Origin: Bactericera cockerelli
Lineage: Eukaryota; Arthropoda; Insecta; Hemiptera; Triozidae
Assembly (NCBI GenBank): GCA_024516035.1
Contig: CM044955.1
Location: forward strand, 13,740,079 to 13,804,078
Length of the DNA stretch: 64,000 bases
Direction: 5' to 3'
Shown: piece by piece, positions 17,901 to 26,961 of the stretch
How the letters are laid out: the number at the start of each line of letters is the position of its first letter
Numbering within the stretch: position 1 is the first letter of the stretch
Notes under the pieces: generated by a model
The model's input: only the letters and a program-made list of their open reading frames with translations
The model's database searches: none
Told to the model about the DNA's origin: nothing
Made by a program: the position numbers and the translations under genes

Positions 17901-20385
17901 CCTCATTAATTTGAGCTTGTGACCACATAATAATAAGACTCTGAGGGTTAGGTGGTAGAAAATGCTTTGAGCATGAACCTCGCCTGGTGATTACCTTCCA
18001 CTAAAGAGTATTATTATTATAAAGCATCACTTCTGCATAGGAAATAGCATAGACTGCCTCAATAGAAAATAGGGCACACCATGCTAATAGCATAATATAT
18101 GATGTCCGCAATTTTCTATTGAAGAAGTGCTTCACATACGATGCCCAGAGAGCATTGAGAGTTTTTTATTTCTTAATTTTTTTTTTTTGAATCTGTGGAA
18201 AATGATGAGACATAAAATTGTTTGTATAACTAACATTAACTAGGTAGGTATACCTAGTTAATGTTATACCTACCAAATAAAAAATAGGTGTACATCAGTT
18301 GCCAAGAACTTGCCCTAGTAAGGTCAAGCTGAATCTCCGGTCATAATTACGACTGTTCGGCTGTATTTAGATGGTATCTTTATTGATAGCAAATCTGACA
18401 ATAATAATACTTATTCCTGTCACGTACCGTGTCTAGTAGATCCAGCGTCTTTGCCAGGAAGTATAAATACGATGCCTCGGTGAACTGAAAGAAGATGAAA
18501 TGATACGTTTGTTATTAGGTAGACAAGGAATTTAGACCTCAAGATGCTGAACAAGTGAACACATTACCGAAAAAAGTAAACTTTTCTCAGGAGATTCTAT
18601 CATTATGTATCGCCTTATCGTTCAAGCCACTGAGGTCAGTTACTAGAAGGTATCTATTTCCTATACAGAAGATTACCAACTTCTCATGCATGGGAAATTT
18701 TAACAAAATCTTAAAAAATTCAAGCATTTCAACCATAAAGAAGAGAGTAAAACAATTTATTTATTTAAAGAAACAAATGATACTGCTCTTTTACAGAGTT
18801 GCTAAAACACAGTAGGTATACCATTCGATATTTGCAGTACATCTTTTTTTTAATGAGTTAAACGGAAACATTTAATGAGTTAAATGGAAACATTTAATAG
18901 AGTTAAATGGAACATCAAGTTGACGGGCTGAGCTAATTATATTGAGCGGCAGACAAGATATTTAATGAAAAATCAGTTGTATCTATATTTATTATTTACT
19001 TACCCGACTATTATACGGATTAATCTTAGGCGGTAAAGGTGAACAGCTATGATTGTAGAGATAAGAGAAAATACCTGGTGTTGTGAATAGCTGAAAATAG
19101 AAATAAATAACGAGAAGAGGAGAATAACGGAAGAAAACGACAACACCATTCATTTTATTATGTAGATACCTTTTAAGCTTTTAAAAAGCTTTTAATATAG
19201 CTTAAGATTCTTTTAGCACTGATTTCATTAAATTCTTTAGGTGTTAAAATCAGCCTTGAGAAGTGTTTCAGTCAAGTGTGAGAGGCTGCTCCACATTCAC
19301 AGAGAATGTGTTTTGCTGTCTCTAGGACCTCTTTACAGAGACGGCATTTTGCGTCTTGAGCAATGCCTATCTTGTTTAGATGGTAGTTGAGACTACAATG
19401 TCCTTTTAGAAAGCCATTAAGATGCTCGCTTGCCATGTGGAAGGTCCCGGGTTTATTTCTCAGTGCCAACAAGCGTCTAGAGTAGCTGCTGTTTAATAGC
19501 TACGAAATAAAAAAGGCTGTGAAACACTTCCCTAGATATTTTCCCTAAACATGCGAATTCCTCTATACGTACGTATGAAGCGATGTAGGCGTTGAATACG
19601 GCTTGTATAATGTTATAGGCAAGAATGATGTTGGTCAGCACAAATGGCTTTCTGTCCGCCATCCATTGGGGTCCAATATAGCACACGAATGCTAGATAGA
19701 CAGCAACGATGCTGGTTACAGGGGCCCAACTCGTCATAAGAAACCAATTGTCCACCTCGTCATCTGAGGAATAAATCGTTAAAACTTAGCATAATGGGTG
19801 CCTTTAACAGGGTTTGCGTTAGGACTGTTAGGAGGAGCATTCAGTCGGAAATTGTGGAAGGAGTGCCCGGTCCATCCCACCTCAACGATTTTTCTCGTCA
19901 CAATTTTTCCGACGCGACGCGACGTTCCAATTTTTTTTGAGCACTTTCCGAGTATACTACAAAATAAGAGAATTAATGGAATCGTCATGATCCCATGACG
20001 ATTTTTTCATTGTCGCCGTCGACGCGAAAAAAAAAATCGTGACGGCAAAAAAATGGCAAGTGGAAACGGGGTCACATTGAGATCACAGACGAGTCATTTT
20101 TCCATTATTATATTTTTAAATTTATATTCATTTATACGGGAATAACCCAATGTACATAAATGTTACACAATGAGACAGTTAAAATTTATAAAATATTTTT
20201 AAAATAATAAATAGGTATGTAAGTAAATTTTAGTTTTATCACAATAAAAAGTTTGAAAAGAGAAAAAAAAAAAGTATTCAACAATAATGTTATTGTATAA
20301 AAATATTTCCATCCCGAAACTTACCATAAATAACTTGGTCCTTCAGAGGAGCCTCCAAACGAACGCCAAGAATTTGAGTTGCCAT
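14936..20385 (-). CDS. very-long-chain fatty acid elongase (ELOVL family), complete
   Basis: ELOVL proteins are ER-membrane 3-ketoacyl-CoA synthases that condense malonyl-CoA with long-chain acyl-CoA. Exons in order of transcription: 20385-20325, 19763-19573, 19090-19004, 18484-18428, 17750-17645, 16479-16343 and 15118-14936. All seven have AG/GT borders and matching phases, giving 273 aa, a normal length. Visible signatures are [18 protein letters not shown], the histidine box HVYHH (residues ~148-152), [36 protein letters not shown] and a final hydrophobic [16 protein letters not shown] segment. The tail [12 protein letters not shown] is Lys-rich but not a classic KKxx signal. [11 protein letters not shown] replaces the more usual GG-rich loop after the His box. 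Start: ATG at 20385 follows an in-frame-independent 5' leader exon. The chain-length preference and the orthologue are not decided here. Confidence 0.93.
15145..15235 (-). repeat. family B SINE head next to an elongase acceptor
   Basis: Reverse tRNA-like head only (TGTACTGGGTGGGATTCGAA through CACTTGACTACC). It ends about 27 bp upstream (in transcript sense) of the 15118 exon and lies in the branch-point neighbourhood. Confidence 0.7.
15425..15655. mobile_element. repeat with inner TTTCGTTACATAA array
   Basis: Opens AACGCTTGCATACGAGTCTG, contains GACATTTTCAT and its complement ATGAAAATGTC near the ends, and has a 15-bp unit (ATAATTTCGTTACAT) repeated about six times. A second copy is at 35752-36020. 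Likely a non-autonomous DNA element. Confidence 0.6.
15658..15875 (-). repeat. family B SINE
   Basis: Near full-length reverse copy in the last elongase intron, with the head at 15785-15870. Confidence 0.82.
15885..16088 (+). repeat. family E SINE (tRNA-derived)
   Basis: The head is CCCCGTGGCGTAACGGCTGT...GAGTTCGATTCCC; the body runs GCAGACTTTTCACACA, AACACGTGAGGCTGGTATTT, AGGACGTTAAAAC. It shares the GAGGTTAATGTGGGTAGC module with family F, and part of the usual E body is deleted here. Confidence 0.75.
16089..16215 (+). repeat. family F SINE 3' body fragment
   Basis: GGTGAGGTTAATGTGGGTAG through GTAACATCCCCGTCGTGAT and TTGAAAACGACTTCAAACC; it has lost the 5S head. Confidence 0.6.
16565..16790 (+). 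repeat. dispersed repeat, H-like tail
   Basis: GTGGCGTCATCGTGAACGAT... also occurs at 1662-1745. The later part (AATTTGATCAAGGCTAGTAC, TAATGCCAACGGCATTCTCT) is a diverged family H tail hairpin. Confidence 0.5.
16810..16965. mobile_element. MITE family M1
   Basis: The ends are imperfect inverted repeats (CATAAAACAGAATTAAATTT / AATTTGAATTCTCTTATAAT) around GATAAGCCAGAC...GTCTGGCTTATC. Non-coding, ~155 bp. Confidence 0.6.
17229..17553. repeat. two family C SINEs facing each other (tRNA-Thr-like)
   Basis: A - copy (17229-17375) and a + copy (17406-17553) form an inverted pair around ~30 bp. The head is GACCTCAGTAGCTTGATCGA...GGTTCAAGTCCCGGTTTC; the anticodon-loop position reads TGT. The short tail is TGATATCACCAAAGTGATTA. 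Because it lies in an elongase intron, the transcript could fold into a ~145-bp hairpin. Confidence 0.85.
17803..18020 (+). repeat. family B SINE
   Basis: Full-length, in an elongase intron and antisense to that gene; its start lies ~53 bp from the 17750 exon edge. Confidence 0.85.
18845..18918 (+). repeat. 22-bp tandem repeat, three copies
   Basis: TTTAATGAGTTAAACGGAAA and variants repeated in an elongase intron. Confidence 0.7.
19200..19475 (-). pseudogene. LINE C-terminal (RNase H/zinc-knuckle) fragment
   Basis: The reverse frame reads [19 protein letters not shown], then [18 protein letters not shown], the Cys-rich C-terminus typical of jockey/RTE-like retrotransposon ORF2. It is a short fragment in an elongase intron, ~100 bp from an exon. 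A diverged copy is at 23190-23360. Confidence 0.6.
19800..20080. mobile_element. possible TIR element with GACGCGACGCGACG core
   Basis: AACGATTTTTCTCGTCACAA near the left and ATCGTGACGGCAAAAAAATG near the right are partly complementary, around a CCGACGCGACGCGACGTTCC tract and ATGATCCCATGACGA. The ends are not securely defined. Confidence 0.4.
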
Positions 20386-20600
20386 ATTGTGGTAGATCCA
20401 ATGCGTCAAAGATGGTGACTCGTTGTACTACTAAGATCCAGCTCCCTGCTTCGTATCATCTAAAGGAAATTGATATTTATGGGTAAAATAATAGACGAAA
20501 GAAAAAAATACAAATGCGTCAAAGATGGTGACTCGTTCTACTATTAAGATCCAGCTCCCTGCTTCGTCTCATCTAAAGGAAATTGATATTTATGGGTAAA
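20383..20600 (-). repeat. tandem duplication of the elongase 5' leader exon
   Basis: About 90 bp containing the 5' UTR and its upstream acceptor (CTTTAG ending at 20460) is repeated 114 bp upstream, with the second acceptor near 20574. The leader contains an upstream ATG starting right at the acceptor and closing after 17 codons, before the main ATG. This uORF may lower translation; that is inference. Confidence 0.75.
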
Positions 20601-20659
20601 AAATTTATCGGAAGTAGTAGAGATAGTAAAATTACGTATAATAATAAAACTTTAACCTC

Positions 20660-20735
20660 ATTAAACCTAGAGGTTACAAGTCCGTAAAGGCGGCGGAATC
20701 GTAATCTGGAGGTCGGTGGTTCGTTTCATTACCTG
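20660..20735 (+). repeat. family C SINE head fragment
   Basis: TAAAGGCGGCGGAATCGTAA through CTGGAGGTCGGTGGTTCG; both ends are lost. Confidence 0.45.
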
Positions 20736-20777
20736 AATAGTTTTTTCTTCAATTGAATATTTATTTAACTGGTGGTA

Positions 20778-20995
20778 GTACACTGGTAGTCAAGTGGTTA
20801 ATGAGCTAGTCTGTTAATCCAGGTAGCGAAGGAATCCGTTGGTTCGAATTCCACCCAGTGCATGAATTTTTCCTCGTTAATTTGAGTTTGTGATCACAAT
20901 AAGACTCTGAGGGTTAGGTGGTAGAAAATGATTTGAACATTAACCTCCTCGCCTGGTGGTTAACTTCCACTAAGAGTGTTACTATTATTATTATT
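20778..20995 (+). repeat. family B SINE
   Basis: Full-length copy upstream of the elongase leader exons. Confidence 0.82.
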
Positions 20996-22484
20996 TAAAG
21001 AAAGGACTGTAACACTAGAGTTCTTGCCTCTTAAATAGTTTAAAAGTCCTCATAGAACCGAAAATGCGGAAACCACCTGTTGTTTCTAAGAAGCGCATAA
21101 CATCTTGGTCAACTCGCCGTGTCGCAAGTAGTACCGCTACACGTCAGTTAAATATACTAAAATATTAAATAAACTATTGGTTCTGTGAACTGTAATCCTC
21201 ACACAGATTGGACTATAGCATTATAAATGTTCAATTAAGCATGAGTACATCGAGACCTTTCATTCAATACCCCACTCGATAGGTTTTAATGAATAAATAT
21301 CAACCGGCCCTTTTTTTTGGCCTTTTTCAATTTTTTACCAGAGTTCGGCCCCCTTAGCTTTCACGATCACCAAATTTCACTAATGAACTCAAATATATTT
21401 TCTCAACGACTCTACAAAATTTCAAGAGCCTTGCTTGTTTCGATAAAAATAGAAAAAATCGTTTTTATTAACCTCACTTAGTGAGGTCGCTAGTACCAAT
21501 CAGTAAGAACATTGATAGGTAATTTTGTATTTCCAAACATGTACAAAGTAACAACTGGTCATGCCTTAGTCTCAACCACCTCAACACATTCGGAAAAGAA
21601 GAATTTCGTTAATCAAGAAAATAACTACACAAGAATTTCTCTACCTAGTATTTAAGTAGCACCTATATGTATATATATTTTACACTCCTTTCTTCTAAAA
21701 AAAATTTCATGGCCACATTATAAAATCGTACCCAAATATCTTTTTTCAAATTTACTCATAGAATCATAATTATACCTACGCATTATTAATTATTATAGAT
21801 ACAGTAAGCTAACACGAGAAAAAAAGACTCCAACTTTTTTGTTTTTTATAAGAGAGGTCTGTAACACTCACAGTCTTTCCTTGTCTTCAATTAAATTTGG
21901 AAAAAAAACAACGCAGAAAGAAAAAAACCAGTTTCTAGAGGATAAATACCTATTTTAATGCTATTTTTTTAATCGTTTTTATTGATTTTGCTTTTCTTAG
22001 ATGCGTGTAATATTATCCTTGGTGATCTAACACTAACAATGTTTCTGTGGATATTATCTAAGAATAAATTTCACAAAAAAACTTACTCAAAAATAGCCAA
22101 TGAAAATAGATCGGTGTTATCCTTGGATATTTTCAAAAAAAAAAAAAAATTGTGGAAATTTTTTTTTCTTGTTAAAATTATCTACATATAAATAATAAAT
22201 TCCTATCCGATTAAAACTAGTTGCGGAAAGTGGAAATAAGTCCATTTCTAGACATAATGTAGAAAAATAGAAAAATTAACATAGTTATGTCATTTCTAGA
22301 ATTTTCTTATTTGAATCAATTAAAATTAAAAAGAAAACAAAATATTTTTCGTAGCCATAGAGGTTGTTCCTGTGTGACTTGTTTTATAGCTTTCCCATAA
22401 CATAATTCATTATCCGATGTCAAAGATCTAGCTAGCCCTCGTTCCACAAAGCATTCTCGAAATCCCCCAATCTTATTATTATTA
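20996..22484. other. gene-free AT-rich spacer
   Basis: Between the elongase 5' end and repeats near 22.5 kb. Several A- and T-runs; the open frame at 21982-22191 is low-complexity (KKKKKLWKFFF) and not credible. No exon-like pattern. Confidence 0.5.
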
Positions 22485-22740
22485 TTAAACATATTTGATC
22501 AAGTTTTATTTACATAGAATATAATTATACAAACATAGAAATTGATTACAAAACACAAAACTTAATCACTTTTTTTTTTTTTTTTTTTTTATATTTAAAC
22601 ATAAGTACAACAAGTCTAAAAAAGGAACCACCCCGGAACTCTAAGTATATATTTCAACTCAGGGTGTCATAAACAAAACTTAATCAAGGGCGGTGCTATT
22701 GCCAACGGCAATCTCTTCCGCACCACCCAAATCTTCCATT
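22485..22740 (-). repeat. family H-like retroposon tail with poly(T)
   Basis: TATTGCCAACGGCAATCTCT hairpin and AAACTTAATCAAGGGCGGTG; similar to 61990-62120. T24 is at ~22569. Confidence 0.5.
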
Positions 22741-22859
22741 CAACCGTCACACAAAACACTCTGATTGGTTTTGGTATTGGTATAAGCAGGGCTGTCGGCT
22801 ACGAAAGCCATTTGTCACTGCGACCTTAAAAAGATCTTTGTGACATGCCCATGTAACTC

Positions 22860-22965
22860 TGAAAGAGAGCAATGCTATTAATGTTTCGAAGATCAAAGCT
22901 ACTATTCTTTTGGGACTGCTATTAATGTTTCGAAGATCAAAGCTACTATTTTTTAGGACTAATTT
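22860..22965 (+). repeat. 53-bp tandem duplication
   Basis: TGCTATTAATGTTTCGAAGA... occurs twice in a row. Confidence 0.75.
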
Positions 22966-22972
22966 TGCCATG

Positions 22973-23185
22973 TCAAGTCGAGTGGTTAACGCGCTAGTTT
23001 GGTAATCCAGGTAGCGTAGGGAGCAGTTGGATCGAATCTCATCGAGTGCACGAATTTTTCCCCATTAATTTGAGTTTGTGACCCACATAATAATAAGACT
23101 CTGAGGGTTAGGTGGTAGAAAATGCTTTGAGCATTAACCTCGCCTGGTGGTTACCTTCCACTAAAGAGTGTTATTATTATTTCAG
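22973..23185 (+). repeat. family B SINE, 5' truncated
   Basis: The head begins inside the A box (GTCAAGTCGAGTGGTTAACG); the body and (ATT)n are complete. Confidence 0.8.
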
Positions 23186-23189
23186 TAAC

Positions 23190-23360
23190 TTTTTTAGGTG
23201 TTAGAATCAGTCTTGAGAATCAGAATTAGAAAATTATACATTCACAGAGAATGTGTTTTGCTGTCTTTGGGGCCTCTTTACGTAGACTGAATTTTAGGTC
23301 ATGAGCGATGTCCATCTTGTTCAGATGTTATTAGAGGCTACAGTGGCTTGTTAGAAAGCC
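23190..23360 (-). pseudogene. LINE 3' fragment, second copy
   Basis: Similar to 19235-19430 (ACATTCACAGAGAATGTGTT, TTGCTGTCTTTGGGGCCTCT), diverged and without an open frame. Confidence 0.5.
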
Positions 23361-23389
23361 AGTAAGGATGCGTAATTTCTCTTTTCTCA

Positions 23390-23580
23390 GACATAGCATT
23401 TCTTTTGCTCTTTTCGGCGAATGAGTTATGAACATTTCGCCTGCCCTCTGATTGGTTAATTTGAACGAAATAACCAATGAGAAAACGTCGCATGTAAGCA
23501 TAAAAAGGGAGATTTGCGGAGTTTGAGAGTGAGAGTGGTTTCTGCAATGAGTGCCTGGTATCCCCACTCCCCACTAACGG
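23390..23580 (+). promoter_or_regulatory. promoter-like CCAAT/TATA block
   Basis: CTGATTGGTTAATTTG and AACCAATGAGAAAACG (CCAAT in both orientations) are followed by GTAAGCATAAAAAGGGAG, a TATA-like box, then GC-richer DNA. No gene was found downstream. The arrangement resembles histone-gene promoters, but this is only pattern likeness. Confidence 0.25.
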
Positions 23581-24379
23581 TTAACAGTAACGGTAGAGTG
23601 GATTTGAGAGATGTCGAGGGTCTCTCGCTTGGGTAGCTTACTCTAGATATTCGAGTTTTTGAATTGAGCTTACACTAAATTCCTAGATTTTAATAACAAT
23701 CATTTCAAAAGTATCACGGGGCTAAAATGTCCATGGACACTTTGGACATGAATGCTAAAGGATTAATGTCGCAAAGGGGCATACACAAATCTACGTTCGG
23801 AAGAAAAGGAGAAACAATTCAAGCCTTGTCTCGAGACGCTGCTATAACATTCATGGGAGATACAAGCCCTTGATTTTTGAATGCTATAGCAGTCATGTCC
23901 ATGAACTTGTTAAAATCGGCCAGATAACCAATATATATTATATATAAATATCTAGAGGTTATTTTATAGGTGAACTTTAATTTTACTACCATTGTTAAAT
24001 TGTTATCAACGGTTTACTTTGGTCTTTGAGATCGTATGAATCTCTGCTTTCTAGAGACATCTTGTACCCAATAACCTTTCGAATCGCCTGTAGCCGCTTT
24101 TTACTTCTTTTACTTTTCCCAAACCACTTGAATGTTAAAGGGACTTTTTCTTTCCTTAGTGTTGTCGTGTTGTGGATCAAAGTTCAAGACATATCCTAAA
24201 TGCTCTGCTGCTTAGGATACTATTTTGGATTGGTTTTTTCAGGGCATACATAATTATATTATTAGTTATCAGAATGAACTCTGTACAGTAAAATTTCAAT
24301 CCCAAGTTTCAACATTATTCAATATTCATATTACTTTTCGTAAGAGAGATCTGACGTAACTTTCCATACAAATAGCCAC
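23581..24379. other. no gene recognised
   Basis: Unique-looking DNA. A short self-complementary pair (ATATATTATATATAAATAT) lies at ~23932. Confidence 0.4.
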
Positions 24380-24522
24380 TCATTTTTCCTCACGAGGTAT
24401 GAGGTATGAGTGGACTCCGGACATCCATGTACAGAGCAGAAAAATTCCTACCCTGCTGGGGATCGAACTCAGGCCACCGTGCAAGGAAGCCTAGTGACTA
24501 CTCGACTCGATCACGGTGGCTT
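24380..24522 (-). repeat. family D SINE (tRNA-derived), reverse
   Basis: TTTTTCCTCACGAGGTATGA at the tail side, then GGGGATCGAACTCAGGCCAC and GTCGATCACGGTGGC-type head. Confidence 0.75.
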
Positions 24523-24639
24523 CTGAAAAAAAATTCAATGGCTGGCGGAATATACGAGTGTTCGTGAGATCGCTATAGTTAGGCAACATCCAGTGAGGTC
24601 AGGATTAAAAATGGTGGTTGTCTACTCAAAAACTCAAAT

Positions 24640-25391
24640 TAAAAATCTGTGGCTATTGATCTGAGCATGCCGGCTCATGGTGTGTCTGAAATATAGAAAA
24701 ATAGGTAGGTACCTACTTACCCAAGTTATTACACCAATAAAAATCACTACTCCAGTTGTTAAAGTGAGATTTTATGAAATTGATGTATGAATACTTCTCC
24801 ACAATAGTTAGTTACAGTAAAATATCCGATGAAAATTTTAAAATCCATTAAAAAATTCAATAGTTTATTAATAGGATTTAATATGTCACCTGTAAGGTTT
24901 CACCACAAAACTAACAATGACTGAACTCTTTCACGTCGGAGGTAACCTGCGAGTATTTTCAAATTATTTTTTTCCAACTAGAACTAGACAAAAATTTGTG
25001 ACTGATGATCGCTAGCTCCTTAAATAGTGATGATTATGTAAGTACTTATGTATAAATAGGTGCTTACTATGTATTAGATAAATAGAAAGAACAACCCCGC
25101 CTTCCAAATTTTCTTTGTGTGTTTTTATTAGTAGTAATGTAAGATTGAAATTTGGTGAAAGGAAAATCGAAGAGATTCATAGATGATTTTCCTTTTTTAT
25201 GAGATCTCCTTAGCACAGAGCCTATATGGCCTATGCCTACGACGCAACGCGACGCGACTGTTGATTTTTTTTTTTAAGTTTCCATAAATTATAATATGGT
25301 TTATACCTAAGGTACCTATTAGAACCTATCCATATTATTCTTTGTTATGGTTGTTCGTTCTCTGTTTGTTTTGCAATATTTTCCATCCAAC
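24640..25391. other. gene-free spacer
   Basis: No exons or clear repeats. A diverged 5S-like trace is at 24560-24640 (GTTAGGCAACATCCAGTGAG). Confidence 0.4.
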
Positions 25392-25570
25392 AAGGGTTGG
25401 GTGGAAGAGATTGCCACAGGCAATAACCCCGCCCTCTAGGTAGGACATTAGCTTTATTCTCTTTTTTGTTCTTGTTTCTTTGTTCAATCTAATTATTTAT
25501 TCTTTGTAATTTCATTGTATTTTACTGTATATATTTATTCTTACCAAATAAAGCATAATATAATAATAAT
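25392..25570 (+). repeat. family H retroposon
   Basis: GGGTTGGGTGGAAGAGATTG, the hairpin ATTGCCACAGGCAAT, CCCCGCCCTCTAGG, a T-rich stretch, ATTTTACTGTATATAT and AATAAAGC before the A/T tail. The AATAAA and tail suggest a reverse-transcribed 3' end. Confidence 0.65.
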
Positions 25571-25611
25571 ACCTACTTTATAAAATCCCAACAATTGTGA
25601 TCATTATATTG

Positions 25612-25710
25612 CCCGTAGGAGGCTGCAGTTAATCTTGTTGTCTTTGTTGCTTTGCTTTTTGCATACTGGGAACTGATCTGAAGTATACATCTAGAACAAA
25701 ATATGTGTGC
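25612..25710 (-). repeat. inverted copy of the first visible TBC1D31 splice acceptor
   Basis: Reverse complement, with few mismatches, of ~26938-27035: intron end, acceptor and the first ~70 bases of the exon (e.g. CAAAGCAACAAAGACAACAA in gene sense). Spacing is ~1.2 kb. Confidence 0.85.
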
Positions 25711-25935
25711 AAATCGATTCCCGGTTGGGGGCCGAATCTTCTAACAGAAAATTCTGTTCCCTACGAACACGTGAGCCTTAATTGCATTTCCGGCCCAACC
25801 CAGGCTGAGTGAGGTTAATGTCGGTAGTTGGTATACTATTTGCAGAGAATGGAGGGTTAAACCTCTGTCCTGTCCTGACTATCTCAAATCAGGACGTTTA
25901 AATTAAATAAAATCAATCGGTCACAATAAATTAGG
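25711..25935 (+). repeat. family E SINE, 5' truncated
   Basis: ATTCCCGGTTGGGGGCCGAA onward with the full body (CGAACACGTGAGCCTTAATT to AAAATCAATCGGTCAC). Confidence 0.7.
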
Positions 25936-26961
25936 TCACACTGTTAATTGTAAGGGTTTCACTATAAAACCCTACAACCAGCACAGCATCAGTCTTAAAA
26001 CAATATTTTACACGTGATTAAAAGGAATATATATATATATATCGCAGACTTTAACTGATACACATGATTTAAAGAAATAATTTATACAATACTAGAATAT
26101 TTTGATTTTTCTCGAAAAATTACATACTTAAAAAAACAATGAAAAGTCGTGTGATGCTTCCACCATTTAATTGCTTCAATTTCTCTTTCTCGTTGGATTC
26201 CTCTATTCCCACAACCTCCAAGGTTTTAACGACCGAAATTTGAAATTTTGTTTTGTTTGTTTTTTGTGAATTTGATAAGCAGAATCTGCAGAGTGCAGAA
26301 TTTGATTTTTTGATCTAAAAATGTTCTTTTCATTTAAAATTTGCATAAGTTTTATTCGTTTCTCTCCGTTTTTTCATTACTCAGGTTGTTTTTATTACTA
26401 ATTAGATAATCACCAATAGTCCTGGTGAATACATAAACCTTAATAACTAATTTACAAGGGCCAATAATGAAAATCTTCTCTCAGTCCACTTCTTATTCTG
26501 TAATATGTACAGCCTCCACATAATGGCTATTCTGGGCCTTGTGAAAAAAAACGCTGCTTTATCAACAATGGTAAAACTCCTGAAAAGAGTATTCTTGCCA
26601 AGGCTATGTCAGAACTTAATGGATGATATCCAGTTTTGTTTGAAGTAATCCTGACTGTCCCAAAAGAGACAAGATTTACCTAAGCCTCCTCAGTAAATAA
26701 GCAAGACAACATGTTCCTGACAATCACCATAGGGAGTACTTCACCCTCCAAGAAGGAACCTTTTACCACTTATTCTAAATCTAATGGGTAAGATATTGAT
26801 ATAATTCAAGGGTCCATATAAGTAGGATCCAACTGCCATTTCGTGATAGTTTTTATGAAAAATTGACAGAACGATGCAGGGTTATGATTTAACCTTGAGA
26901 ACCAATAACATTGCTGGGAAACTCATGCATATATTTAATTTGCACACATATTTTGTTCTAG
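25936..26961. other. presumed first TBC1D31 intron or upstream region
   Basis: Should contain or follow the missing first exon(s). I saw no open segment resembling the N-terminal ~30 residues. Mostly unique sequence with a TATATA run at ~26030. Confidence 0.4.
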
